30,368 bases of DNA from Mnemiopsis leidyi (taxonomy: Eukaryota; Ctenophora; Tentaculata; Lobata; Bolinopsidae). The first letter of the stretch is position 1. Each line of letters opens with the position of its first letter. The translations under genes were made by a program, and so were the position numbers. Positions 17,944-29,411 of this stretch are shown here, one piece after another. The stretch is from assembly GCA_000226015.1 (NCBI GenBank), contig JH157251.1, forward strand, positions 7,146 to 37,513. Reading direction: 5' to 3'. The notes under the pieces were generated by a model that was given only the letters and a program-made list of their open reading frames with translations, was not told the origin of the DNA and searched no databases.

Positions 17944-18644
17944 ATGAGTACTATAACGGATAACCATGGGATGTGCACTGATCCTGATCTGAGCAGCTGA
18001 ATACGGAATGTAGCTCTCATGAGATTGAGAACCTTGTTCGGTTGTTAACTTGAGCTGTCGCATTGAGCCAGCCGGATAGATTATGCGCTTAAGCACAAAT
18101 AATATGTACATTGTTTGGTTTTGTTGTTGATAAAATTTGAAAGAATCTATTGAGTATTTATGATAATGATATTGTTGGTATCGAAATTAATTTGACATTT
18201 ACAATTAAAACGCTCGATTACACGGGTTTTCATTTGTGCAGACAATTTATAACACATGATAATATGATTTGGTCAAATCTACCAAAAAAGTTGGTTGCTC
18301 TCTTTGACCGGGAAAGTCTCTACTCTCTTGGCTTTCCCCTCAAAAAATTAAGTGTCTAATGATATTCAGTTTAAGCCTGGGGTAACAATTAACGATCACT
18401 ACGTCAACTTGATCCTGCTTGCTTTGAGTTTTTATGGTTAAGCGTTCGTGAATTTTTACCTAACCACTTCGTCTCTGTTAAAAGTATTACTATCCTCACA
18501 AATCTTCATCCGTCATTCCATCTACAACTACAAGCAAGCCCGCTTGTGTAATACTCAGGAAAATCGGCACCCTGGTAAATTTATATTTTTAAAATTGCCA
18601 ACTGAATGACGTCATAAATATATGATTACGTCATAAGACAAAGT

Positions 18645-18790
18645 TTTTAGATTAATCATCGTAAAACCCTGCATTTTTAAAGCAGTTAGTTAGCAAGTGA
18701 CTTTAATTAGGTAAATTTACCTAATTAAAGTCACTTGCCAACTAACTGCTTTAAAAACGCAGGGTTTTACGATCATGCTTAATCTTAAAA
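18645..18790. repeat. Long near-perfect palindrome (~70-bp arms, no loop)
   Basis: The left arm 18645-18715 and right arm 18716-18790 are reverse complements, apart from a few substitutions and a small indel, meeting at GTAAATTTAC. The outer flank also has ATGACGTCATA at 18606-18616 and ATTACGTCATA at 18625-18635. As RNA it would form a ~70-bp duplex. It is most simply a foldback/MITE-type element. A hairpin RNA source is an alternative. Confidence 0.9.
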
Positions 18791-19212
18791 CTGAGTATTT
18801 TGATACCGAGAAAGGTTTTGAATTAATTTTCGAAAATGTGAGACAGGACCTTCCTAAAAATACCGTTTTGATCTAAAGATCAAAGATATAAGCCCGGAAC
18901 TGTCTCCCTCCCAAACATGAAGAATTGTCTCAATCTATGGAAATTTAAATACCTCTCACCTTCTATAGCTATAATTCTTCAAGGAAGTTTTATTCAATTT
19001 ACCCTCTCCAAAGTTGTATAGTTGTTTACCATTATACTCACTTAGCAGTTGCTCCCACGGTTAACAAGCCGTTAACAACTTACCAGATATATAATATATA
19101 AGACTTGTATAATAGCTGATCTACAAACCGTTAGATAAGCAATTTGCTTCTCATAGTGCTATATTGCAGTGACCTGGCTGATGGATCACTATTGATCTCA
19201 TTGTACCGGCTA

Positions 19213-19297
19213 AATGAGGCTGTTTACTTTCTAAAAGGACTCTGGGCTGGATGAGGCTGTTTACTTTCTAAAGTGATCTGAGAGGACTCTAGGCTCT
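19213..19297 (+). repeat. Two-copy tandem duplication
   Basis: ATGAGGCTGTTTACTTTCTA followed by AAGGACTCT..GCT occurs twice, at 19213 and 19251, with a short insertion in the second copy. Role unknown. Confidence 0.75.
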
Positions 19298-21230
19298 GAT
19301 CTGTGTATGTTTTAATGTTTAACGGAGCAGTAAATAAACTTAAGTATGGGAAAGTTTTGTATCGGGATGAGAAAGGCAAGTTTTACTAGCGACTGGCTAC
19401 TATAGGACTATATCATTCTTTGCTGTTGGTGGGTTTTTACATAAACTTAACTTTACAATACAGCAGAAATAGTAGATACAAAAAATATTCAAATTGATTG
19501 ATGTCACATGACCTGTTTTTACGTGGAAATCCTTAGATTCCATTTACAGGTTACTATAATTGAGTGTTCTTTGAGAGTTTCGCCTCCATGTAAAGGATGA
19601 AAAACAGATAATCGATTCACATGTATCATTAATCAGTTTCAATAATCACACGTTACTCTATTGCATTGACTCCTCAAGCTTCAGCCTACAGCACAATAAA
19701 AAGCACTTAGTTTTAACAACAAAAACTTAAAAAGTATTTCGCACGCTAGTGCAGAAAAAAGAAAACAAATACAATGAGACTAACACTTCAAGCTCATCAC
19801 TGTCTTAATTTTCATTATCTCCACTAATCTCTCCGCAAGCAATTCAGCTTACCATCACGCAAACCAGAAGAGGAGAAGCGATCGCCGATCACGTGACCTC
19901 TGTCCCACAATTGCAAACAATCACGTGTACTTGCTCCTCCTGCCCTCCTGGTCAAGTTTTACAATCAATATAATGTAACACGGACGTAGCGAGTAAGATT
20001 GTTTTGAATGTAGGTATATCGATAACAAGCACGAAGCTAGCCTCAAGCACTTCTCCTCTTCGTATCACCACTGTTTGTTCCTCTATCGATTGTCTGTTTC
20101 CGAAAATCGAGCGCTGCTTACCGTGAGTGACCGCTCCTCAAGCTGGCGATGAGTTTTAAAATAGAAAGGGCGGGACACGCTTATTGTTTTAATTTCTTTA
20201 TTTTTTCATACGCAGAGCTATCGTTAGAGATTCCCATATTGGCATGCATTAGTTTTAATCATGATAAATATGACTATGAGCAGCACATCTTCATCGTGAA
20301 TCAATTTCAAGCAACGTTATATTTTTAAAACAAACAATGCTGGTACATAAACTTATAGACTACATTGCTTCATCCAACATGTAGCGACGTCTGCTTCAGC
20401 AGAATTGGATTTTCAGCTTTACTGACAAAGTGACAAGGTTTTAAATCAAGTAGCTGAGAGTTTCATCTGAAATTTGATTTATAGAATGTCATTACGATCA
20501 CAATCAAGTATTTAAGGCAATTTCTCTTAAAGTTAATATTGATCTTATGCTGCCAGTGCATTCGTCCGATCAAGTCTCAGTACTTAGACTCAAATTCAGA
20601 TTTTTTTCTCGATGCAATGAAGCAATTAATTAGGGGGTTAACAATTAGACAGGGGGTTATCAAGGCAGCGTTTAGTTGAACAACTTTGGTAGATTGATAG
20701 ATTGATAAAATATAATTTGGTCGGACATGATATCAAATTAAGGAAATTTTGTTGTATGTCAATATAGCAATATGGGATATGTAGGTCATGGATGGTGTCA
20801 TGGTTTCAAATCAAGTCTTTTTAAATAATTTTTGCCACAAGTTTTACCCGTTAAACTCACACTTGGTCTGGCACTTTTGAACGCAAGTTTAGTATTTTCC
20901 AGGACCGGCAGTGACTGCGAAGGTGTATCCGTGTTTAATCACACTTGCACAAGATCAGAAAACAGCTTATCACTGCAATATATCCACGGTTAAAAACAGT
21001 TTCATTTCCTCACTTACTTCACCTCAATAACTACATGTCGGGAAGTTACCGCCGCCACGTTGAAAAACGATTAAGTCAACCCGGTCCACCAATCCAGGGA
21101 GGTTTCAGCTACAAGATGTTTTGGCACAACGTGTCGCAAAACACTTCAGACCGGCCGAGTCTCGGTGGGGGACGACCTGTTGGTTGACAAGCAAAACACC
21201 TTTGGAAAACACCTTCACTCAAATCAGTTT

Positions 21231-21300
21231 GCCACGTGGTGCGGCGTGTGCTGAGGGTGGGTGGGTCACGTGGTAGGTCCGGCGTGCGCTGGGGGTTCGA
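21231..21300 (+). promoter_or_regulatory. GC-rich patch with two CACGTG E-boxes in an imperfect duplication
   Basis: Two similar blocks of about 34 bp, each CACGTGGT followed by a GGCGTG(T/C)GCTG-type stretch, start at 21233 and 21267 inside AT-rich surroundings. CACGTG is a bHLH/bHLH-Zip binding core. No gene start is evident next to it, so its target is unknown. Confidence 0.4.
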
Positions 21301-21560
21301 CACACGGCAAGTTTTTTGACCTTTAGTGGAGATTTAAGTTTAACTCCAAGTTAAATACGGGTAAGAGGACTTTGTATCTGTCTTGCGTTAAAACTAACAG
21401 TAACACACAGTTGGCGCTGCACATTGCAGGCCAGGCACCATCTTGCAAGCCCAAGAAGTACTGTTGTTTAAACTTTGAGAGATGCTGACACTGTTAATGA
21501 AATATAGCTGGCAATTTGGTAAAGCAAAACAGCCAGTACACGGTTGGGGCATCGTTCGAG

Positions 21561-21789
21561 CACGGTCTGGGCGGGCACAGTCTGAACAGGCACAGTCTGA
21601 ACAGGCACGGTCTAAACAGGCACGGTCTGAACAGGCACGGTCTGAACAGGCACGGTCTGAACAGGCACGGTCTGAACAGGCACGGTCTGAACAGGCACGG
21701 TCTGAACAGGCAGGGTCTGAACAGGCACGGTCTGGACAGGCACGGTCTGAACAGTCACGGTCTGGACAGGCACGGTCTGGACAGGCACT
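21561..21789 (+). repeat. 15-bp minisatellite
   Basis: About 15 copies of CACGGTCTGAACAGG. The 15-bp period keeps three frames open, giving apparent repeat proteins with no other support. Confidence 0.96.
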
Positions 21790-21860
21790 AGGTCAATGAA
21801 TGGTTGGGACATACCCAACTCACACTGTAAATGTAATTGCACTTATGAATCCCAAAGTCC

Positions 21861-22088
21861 TCTATCCATCTATCAACCTATCAACCCATATATTTGGTTA
21901 TCCATCAAGCTAAATACCCATTTTAATTTTATCCACTTATCCATCCATCTATCTTTCGAGCTTCCTAGATGTCTCTATCTTAAATTATTTATCTATCCCT
22001 CTATCCTTCTATATGTACTTATCTTATTCTATCTGTCTCTCTATCTATTGATCCACCCAACTATCTATCTATCTGAAGCTATCTATGT
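21861..22088 (+). repeat. Degenerate (CTAT/CCAT)n tetranucleotide tract
   Basis: An interrupted series of TCTATC and ATCCATC motifs forms an old, decayed tetranucleotide microsatellite. An AATAAA follows near 22131 but I see no gene ending there. Confidence 0.85.
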
Positions 22089-22450
22089 TTTAGTGCACCG
22101 AGTATGAATGCGTGTTTAGTGAATAGAGTGAATAAAGTGTTACAAACTTTTCCTGGATCTGATTCTAGGTTAGTACTAGTAGGTTGTTGCACAAACAGAA
22201 CGTGGTCTTTAATTCGTAGGCCGACGTAGACTAATATCGTTTATCATCATTTATGGATTTTGTGTATTTTATACCGTTTGTTTTGCGGTACAGCCCTCCA
22301 CCTCTCAAATCTGCCCAAGTATGAGCTTATCATCAATTCAGTCATGATATCTTGACAAATAACCAAAAGATTTGACAAAACTATCTCACTCTTTTCCCCG
22401 TCCTTTAACCTCTAAACAATCTCAGTACCTTGCTATTGTTTTCAACCCTT

Positions 22451-22765
22451 ATCATATCACTCTCTTCCTCTTCCTTTTACCACTGAACATCTCACTCTCT
22501 TCCTGTTCCTTCCACCCCTAAACATCTCACTCTCTTCCTCTTTATTTCATCCCTAAACATCTCACTCTCTTCCTCCTTCTCTCTCCCCTAAACATCTCGC
22601 TCTCTTCCTCTTCCTTTCACCCCTAAACATCTCACTCTCTTCCTCTTTCTTCCACCCCTAAACATCTCAATCTCTTCCTCTTCCTTCCACCCCTAAATAT
22701 CCCACTCTCTTCCTCTCACTTTATAACCCCTAAACATCTCACTTTCTTCCTCTTCCTTCCGTAAA
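22451..22765 (+). repeat. 35-bp pyrimidine-rich minisatellite
   Basis: About eight units with AACATCTCACTCTCTTCCTC.., starting at 22486, 22521, 22556, 22591, 22626, 22661 and 22696, then a longer unit. The strand is almost purely pyrimidine, so it could form unusual DNA structure. Confidence 0.92.
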
Positions 22766-23440
22766 TATTACGCTCGACCAAACTCTCCAGTATCAAATAA
22801 ACCATCTGACTATGCTTATTGTCGTTGTGAAATCCCCCTAAAAATTAATAAATTTTCAAACAACACGACAAAAACAAATCAAGCAGCTTGTGTTCGCCCC
22901 ACCCTTAAAATTGTAATATGTAACAATCATCAACCCCTGCCCTGGTTATCGAATATCAATTCAGCGCTTAAATTGGCTACTTGATACATTGTAAGGTGTA
23001 ACCAGCAAATCCCGCAAGTATCCCACCACCCGTAATTGGTGGGACAACAAGCAGGCAAGTAAAATTAATTTCTTCTCAAAACAGAGGAGCTCTCACAACA
23101 GCTCTCTCTCTCTCTCACAACAAGCCCCCTCAACATATGGTCACTTTGCTTGTGTCCCACCCTAAATTGTATCTCACCGTGTCGTACATGATGATAACTT
23201 TGCGGGTGTTTAGTTCCCAATGTATCGAGTGGTTCTGATTCTGATTGGCAAGGATGGGTCATGTGATCAGATTGCGTTCACCTAATTAGCTTGTCACACC
23301 TCAGGCCGATTAGCAAGTCATGACTTCTACATTCTCTCAAATCAAAACAATTAACTTGTAAACAACGGTGTCATGTGACCTAGGCGGTGCTTCATATCGT
23401 AAAAATAAAAGCAAGTTCTCATGATCGCAGCGCGCCCGTC

Positions 23441-23490
23441 CCCACGTGACCAGCTGTTTTCGTCACGTGACCTATCCAATAAACACGTGT
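23441..23490 (+). promoter_or_regulatory. Triple CACGTG cluster upstream of the forkhead gene
   Basis: CACGTG occurs at 23443, 23464 and 23484, spaced 21 and 20 bp, with a CCAAT at 23476. The middle one sits in the palindrome GTCACGTGAC. The cluster ends about 145 bp before the chosen forkhead ATG, so it is likely promoter-proximal. CACGTG is recognised by bHLH-Zip factors such as MYC/MAX, USF and MITF/TFE; which one acts here is unknown. Confidence 0.5.
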
Positions 23491-23633
23491 GCCTCGTAAC
23501 GCGTTCCTCAGTACCACTTCTTTCAAATTATCGCGCATCAGCTGCAGTACTAATATCCGTTTTGCTCATTGTTGTTGAGACAAAGTACTGCGAGTTTTTC
23601 AGTTTTGATATATCGTGTCATATCATTTTCGAA

Positions 23634-25959
23634 ATGTTGCCCTCAGCCTTAATCCACCGAGCTGCCGGGTATCCAAACTTAGCGGGATACCTTCCTGCCT
23701 CATACTACCCGTTCCTCTATTCACAGGTCCGTGCTTGTTGTTTTGTTTGTTGAGCTGTGGTTTACAATAAATCTGGCACTGTATTTGCTTGTAGATTTTG
23801 TAGATGTTATTGTATCGGCAAGCTTTATTGTAATTCTACATCTATGTTGAAGTATATAACACAAACTCTCAATCCGATTGAAATTCAATGAAGCAACAAC
23901 TCATACAGACTCTACGACTCTCTTACTTACGAACGACCAATGAACTCAAATCGCTATATTTCAGGAGGAGCAACTAGCCCTGTCCCTATACACTAGGCGG
24001 TTAGAACGAGAGCAACCCACCAAACCGCCCTACTCCTACATCGCCCTCATTGCCATGGCGATACAGTCCTCAGCCGAGAAGAAACTAACTCTAGCGGGGA
24101 TCTATCAGTACATCATGGACCGTTTCCCTTTCTACAGACAAAATAAACAGGTTTGTTTTTTATAACTTTCAGGCCTTTTCTGTTATCAAATTTAAACCTC
24201 AAAGCTAAGCCTAACGAGTTTCGATATTCCGTGGTTCTGTGAATAAAGAAATTTAATAAAACTTGGGTGTTATTGATTGATTCTAAATCTTCCAAGTCAT
24301 ATGTCCTAAACTAAATAATCATAAAAATCAATTTGGATCAAGTTTACTATAACGTACCATTTCGTTACGACACTTCCAGTACCACATTGCACCCAACGCC
24401 ATCTGACAATTATTAACAGTTTTAAACTATCAAAACCCAACAAATACTGCAAATTTATTGAAATAATCCCACCCAATCCTCTATTTGTAACCTATTTGTT
24501 GTTTTGGATTTTATCTATTTCACATAAACAGCTTCGTATAGTCATTCAGTTCTACTTTCGGTAACTTAGTACTACATAGCTTACAGTTACAAAACTTGCA
24601 TCAGACACAGTCTAACACAAACTAACTATGCAGGGTTGGCAGAACAGTATCAGACATAACCTCTCTCTTAACGACTGTTTCGTTAAAGTACCACGTGACA
24701 AGAATGATCCAGGGAAAGGGAACTACTGGGCACTGGACTCAGCCTGTGTGGACCTGTTCGAGAATGGGAACTTTCGGAGACGGCGGAGAAGGGTTAAAGG
24801 TAAGTTTTAAATCTGTTTTTCAGATAACTCAACAGTGTTCACAGTTATTTTGTATTCTACATTAAGTGACAGAAGAATAAGATGTTTACTCAGTTTTATC
24901 GATTTAATTCAGAGCGTTGAAATTGAGTTTGGTTTAAAATTAAACTTTAGAATAACCTTAAAGTTAAGATGAGTTTGTTTAAGTATTTGCCTTTGAATGA
25001 TTTGATCAAATTGTGCGGCAATTTTGTCAAAATTGACGACTCAAGTCTTTTCCTCACATTCAATCACCGCAGGACCAAAATGCTCAAGCGGGGACGAAGT
25101 AGACGTGGTTGGAGACAACAACTCGACTGGAAGTCCGGAACCAGACCAGACAAGAACCCCGGACTTTACCCCCATCTCCAAATCACCCTGTCCTAGATCT
25201 CTTCTCAAACTGTCCAACCTGGCCTCCAAACAGACTGGGTACCGACTTTCCTCTAACGGTTTCAGATCTGAGGGTACGAGCGAGCCTGTCTCAGTCCTCC
25301 TTAACTCCTCAAACTACCCTACATCGGAACTATTGCAGAGCAAAACGGCACAACGAAGTGGGAACATCAACAACAGACACATGTCACCTAGAACAAGTGT
25401 TCTGGAAAGTTCTAAAGTTCCGGGTCCCTACACGGTAACTATGGCAACAAGTTGTAGGTCCCCGGAAGCCGGGAGCAAGCCCTTAACACCCCCTGTCACC
25501 CCAATGTCAGTAGGATCGCCCGTTACCATGGCAACAAGCTCGCCCGTTACTCCCGTTACCAGCTCTCAACGAGATAAGCTGTTCCACACTCCCGCCCCCA
25601 AATCTTTTAGCATTGCGGATCTGCTAGCTCCAGACAGTAGACCTAAGAACTTCGGGGAATCCAAACCAACTCTTCAGCTGCAGACTTCTCCCAAAACCAC
25701 TCTTCAACTCCAAACTTCCCCCAAACTCCAACGGCAATCCTCCCCCAAATCGGAAATGAAGGAATCACTAGATTCGCCCAAGGCTCACTTAAGACTGGTT
25801 CTAGAAAAACAGTCCAGAACCAGCCGAAAGCCTGACCCGGGAAAGTCCGGAAAGACCCCAACAACCTACCCCACTTGGGCCTATCAGAGTGGAACCCGTC
25901 GGACAGAGAGCAGTCAGTCAGACCCGGGAACTGGACATGCAGTACGAGCAGACAAATAG
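23634..25959 (+). CDS. FoxL1-like: Forkhead-box transcription factor, FoxL1/FoxC-like
   Basis: Exons 23634-23726, 23965-24150, 24634-24799 and 25073-25959 join in frame to 443 residues. The forkhead domain spans about residues 51-145: [32 protein letters not shown], then the recognition-helix segment [20 protein letters not shown], then [17 protein letters not shown] and the short N-terminus fit FoxL1 best; FoxC is the alternative. Residues 327-333 (FSIADLL) form an eh1 motif, which in Fox proteins recruits Groucho/TLE corepressors. The C-terminal half is Ser/Pro/Thr-rich and low in complexity, with a short LQLQTSPK repeat. A phase-0 intron splits the domain just before GWQNS. I chose the ATG at 23634 because a FoxL1-like N-terminus follows. 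An in-frame ATG at 23421 would add 71 residues without similarity and would overlap the E-box cluster. Confidence 0.93.
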
Positions 25960-27437
25960 GAACATAAATTATTTGAGGTCCTTCCTTCTAGCTCAGCGGT
26001 TTAACACTTTGTAACTTTTACTTTGTAAATAATGATAAGAAAATCACAAATTTAAATTTTCCGCCAAGTATTTTTAGATTAATTATTTTTAGGTCGATAG
26101 ATCATTAAATTTCCGTTATATTTGTTAATTTGTTATTTCCATAATGTGTAAATTATTTGCCGATATCAAAATTATTCATTTTAAATTCAAGTTATATATC
26201 TATCCTGTCTTGAAGGCAGAATCAAATTCATGCTTTGTTTATTAGCATTTTAAGCATAGCAATTATTTGAATGAAATTTCAAACTCCTCGAAGCAACTTT
26301 AAGTGGTACTGCACTGTCTGTTTTACATTTCAGTAATAGCAATATTTTTGTAAATCTGTGTTAAATTTTGAGGTGTCCATCTAAACTGCTTACCCTCAAG
26401 ATTTAAGTTAAGGATCCTATAGACTATCCTAATATAACGTCGCAAAGTTGTATAAATTTCGAGAATTTTCTAGAACATTTTCACGAGATAATAGTGTTAC
26501 TGATGTATTAATGTTTTCTAATATCATTGTTTATTGCCGATAGATACAAAACAGTCTCTTCAGAAGCATCGTTTTCAGTCTGCAACGACAGTCGTTAGAT
26601 TTAAAAACAGCTCAGTTTTAGCCACGCTGAGAAACTAAAGAGTTGTTTTAATTTGCTGTTCTGTTTTTATAAGTACTTCGTCCTAGAAGAAAGGGAATGG
26701 TTTAAGTAAGCATGCTAGAGAAGTTCGTAAGAAGAGTGCTGTGGTTTTACTTTAGATGATATGGGAATAAAGAAAACTATAAAATTTGATGCTTAAAAAT
26801 CGGCCGCTTATTGAAGCGAAGAAAGATTCAATCACGTCCTTCAAGTTTTACCTCCGATATATTGATCAATGATATTCAATTTTTAAGACTGTATCAAGTG
26901 AGATTTAGTTATTTGTAATAATTTATTGATCCTTAGCAAAATTCAAATCAAAATATTGTTTTTTTTTCACATTTAATCAAATTCGAATCTTGATACAATG
27001 ATACATTACTCTGAGTTTATGACTCAACAATCGACTTACACTGTATCTAATTAACTAAACTGTAAAACTTTAAAGATCATGAATTCTAAATGAAAAGAGC
27101 CGAGTATAATTGCATAACTATAGGGAGAAGCTAGTACTGACTACTGCAGCTATCAAATCAATTAGTAATAAGAAATTAATTGGAACAATTAGCAACTGTT
27201 CCACCGTCAATGTTGATACTTGAAAATTTCTTCTCGGCAAATAGAAGATAATTTAGAAACTCATGCAAGTCAAGTCATACTCAAATTTAAAGAATTTCGC
27301 CAATAAGAAATGGTTGTCTACTTTTTATAGAGCATCAACATCAGGATATCAAAAAGCAGTTTTAACTTAAAGTTGGTTAGACGACTAGTACTATCGCTGC
27401 TCATGAAAAGATTATAGATTGAGGTAACAAAAAACTT
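25960..27437. other. 3' region between convergent forkhead and DEAD-box genes
   Basis: Very AT-rich, with no gene recognised. AATAAA at 26766-26771 is a candidate polyadenylation signal for the forkhead gene, giving a 3' UTR of about 800 nt; earlier non-canonical signals are possible. TTTATT near 26923 could serve the minus-strand helicase gene about 500 nt past its stop. Confidence 0.45.
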
Positions 27438-29411
27438 TCACAGTTCATTTTTCGGCCAGAGTTCATCATCCCCTGGTCCTTTAGCATCATCCCAGTTCAT
27501 TTTGACATTCCTTGATCCATGAGCGGTGCTTTCTAAGTCTAAAGCCGTTCCTCCGGTAGCTCCTTTCTTTTTCCCCGCTTTTAGGATAGAACTCTGCTCT
27601 TCAGCAATGTCGAATAGCCATTCAGGGACATCTTGCTGAGCATCACCCAACATCCGAACGATCGGTATGGCAAGATGAGAATCTTTGTCGACCTGGAAAA
27701 ATGAAATGGATTCTCCCTCTTTCCCTGCTCGCCCAGTTCTCCCGATCCTGTGTATGTACTCTTCAAACTGATTCCTTACTGGCCGTTTCTTAATCTTCCC
27801 TTCTTTTAGAGCTAATGTATCCATTTCCCAATATTTCTTAAATTCACTGAGGTTGAATGGAAGATGGTAATTGATAACTCTTGTGACATCCTCAAAGTCC
27901 AGCCCTCTTGCTGCTACGTTTGTTGCCACCAAAATCGGATAAGTTCCGTGGTTGAACTTTTCCACGGCAGTTTCGCGATCATATTGACCCTTGTTGGCAT
28001 GGAAACTTATTGCGCCGAAATTTTCTATCAGATTACGGTCGTCCTCTTCTTTGTAGTAAGATTTGAATTCTTGTTTAGTCATGAAGCGAGCCCTAAAGCT
28101 ATTGTAGAGGTTGTCCGATATATGATTAGACAAATCGTGTGCTTCTCTTTTTGTCTCGACGAAAATTAAGGTTTTGCTTTTTGAACATTTGCCTAAGACA
28201 TGCAAGAGGAAATCTCCAATATTGGGATTGTTTCTTGACCTCTGATTTTTCCAGCAACTACAATCCCGGAACGTTTTTTCGCCCCAGACATGGATATCCA
28301 GTAGAATCTCAGTAAGCCTTTTAAACTTTTGGGATCCGTCCTGAACCTTTTCAAAGTTTTGGGTGACTTTAGGGTGAGCCGATCCGATGATACCTGCCTC
28401 GATTAACCTAAAGTCCGGCTTCATGATGGCTACGGCTAACTCCTGTAGGTCTGATCTGAACGTGGCACTGAACAGCATGGTCTGTCGGTGTTCTATCTTG
28501 GGCATTTCTGTCAGCCCAACAATCAGCTCCAATTCTGATCTGAACCCGTCGTCTATCATTTTATCAGCTTCGTCCAGGACTAAAAATTCCGTTTTCTCCA
28601 TACTGATGGTGTAGTCCTTGATGAAATGTTTGATTTTACCTGGTGTTCCTATCAAGATGTTGCAACCCCGTCTTATCTTTTCTCGTTGATTCCTGGTTCT
28701 TCCTCCGCCATAGACTACTTTAATCCCACAAGGATGTCCCATGTTTAAAGCTAGTTTAAGTGCTTCCGAGTGAATCTGCTGAGCTAGCTCACGCGTGGGA
28801 GCGATGATTAAAACCTCCGGCTTTTGAGGTTCGTCCCATCCAACTTGTGTTTTTCTGAATCCTTTATCTCGAACAAGTGTAATTACAGGAATCATGTATG
28901 CTGCTGTTTTTCCTGTTCCTGTTTGGGCACAGCCCATAACGTCATATCCTTGGCTGATGATGGGCAAAGCAAATTTTTGGATCGGGGTTGGCACTTTAAA
29001 TCCGCAACGATTTTCAGCCACTATGTTAGTATAAACTTGCTGATCTAGATTTAGACCTTTGAAATCCTTGATCGGAATTGTTTCTGGCGATGGTTTTGAA
29101 CACGGACAACTATCTTTCTTGTCGCTCTCATACGATCCAATACCATCCTTAGTTCTGTTGGACTTGCACTTCTCACATCTCTTTCCGGGCGTTGTGACTG
29201 ATACTGGAACGTGCTTATAATTCTCAAACTTCAGCTTTGCTCTTGTTCTTTGTCGTTCATACATCTTATAAACACTTTGTTCCTCAGGGCATTTTTCGGA
29301 AGAATGCCCCATTCCATCGCAAAAAGAACAGCGCTCCTTTTTACTTGTTTTTTTCTTTGGTGTCGACTGATGTTTCCCATTGGCATTATCAATATTTGAT
29401 CCTTCAGCCAT
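27438..29411 (-). CDS. DEAD-box ATP-dependent RNA helicase, Vasa/PL10-like, with CCHC zinc knuckle
   Basis: A 657-residue single-exon protein. The N-terminus is basic with a zinc knuckle at residues 28-41 (C-x2-C-x4-H-x4-C) and two further Cys pairs (79-82, 102-104). The helicase core is complete: Q-motif F117..PTPIQ, Walker A AQTGTGKT (162-169), PTRELA (205-210), TPGK (256-259), DEAD (280-283), SAT (315-317), LIFVETKR (415-422), ARGLD (501-505) and HRIGRTGR (554-561). The closing VPEWL stretch and the motif set are those of the Vasa/PL10 (DDX4/DDX3) group, ATP-driven RNA-unwinding proteins acting in RNP granules and translation. Zinc knuckles in this group are typical of Vasa-related germline helicases in several invertebrates. 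Unusual are extra segments at about 372-411, 431-465 and 519-549. The lack of introns suggests a retrocopy, but it keeps every motif. Orthology to Vasa itself is not established. Confidence 0.93.
   Translation of the reverse strand: MAEGSNIDNANGKHQSTPKKKTSKKERCSFCDGMGHSSEKCPEEQSVYKMYERQRTRAKLKFENYKHVPVSVTTPGKRCEKCKSNRTKDGIGSYESDKKDSCPCSKPSPETIPIKDFKGLNLDQQVYTNIVAENRCGFKVPTPIQKFALPIISQGYDVMGCAQTGTGKTAAYMIPVITLVRDKGFRKTQVGWDEPQKPEVLIIAPTRELAQQIHSEALKLALNMGHPCGIKVVYGGGRTRNQREKIRRGCNILIGTPGKIKHFIKDYTISMEKTEFLVLDEADKMIDDGFRSELELIVGLTEMPKIEHRQTMLFSATFRSDLQELAVAIMKPDFRLIEAGIIGSAHPKVTQNFEKVQDGSQKFKRLTEILLDIHVWGEKTFRDCSCWKNQRSRNNPNIGDFLLHVLGKCSKSKTLIFVETKREAHDLSNHISDNLYNSFRARFMTKQEFKSYYKEEDDRNLIENFGAISFHANKGQYDRETAVEKFNHGTYPILVATNVAARGLDFEDVTRVINYHLPFNLSEFKKYWEMDTLALKEGKIKKRPVRNQFEEYIHRIGRTGRAGKEGESISFFQVDKDSHLAIPIVRMLGDAQQDVPEWLFDIAEEQSSILKAGKKKGATGGTALDLESTAHGSRNVKMNWDDAKGPGDDELWPKNEL

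Larger units (their letters stand above)
17944..23400. other. Gene-poor intergenic region
   Basis: About 5.4 kb in which I found no exon with recognisable protein similarity and no RNA gene. Its contents are repeats: a long hairpin, small duplications, a GC-richer patch, a 15-bp minisatellite, a tetranucleotide tract and a 35-bp pyrimidine-rich minisatellite. CACGTG palindromes occur at 19890, 19922, 21233 and 21267. It may contain distal control elements of the forkhead gene, but nothing in the sequence shows this directly. Confidence 0.5.

Noticed and set aside
21482..21842. SEQAR-type repeat proteins on both strands
   Set aside because: Open in several frames because of the 15-bp period; no splice sites or similarity.
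23421..23633. N-terminal extension of the forkhead protein from an in-frame ATG at 23421
   Set aside because: The extra 71 residues show no Fox similarity and overlap the E-box/CCAAT promoter cluster.
27438..27452. C-terminal KNEL as an ER-retention signal on the helicase
   Set aside because: The protein has no signal peptide and is a cytosolic/nuclear helicase type, so the resemblance to KDEL is most likely chance.
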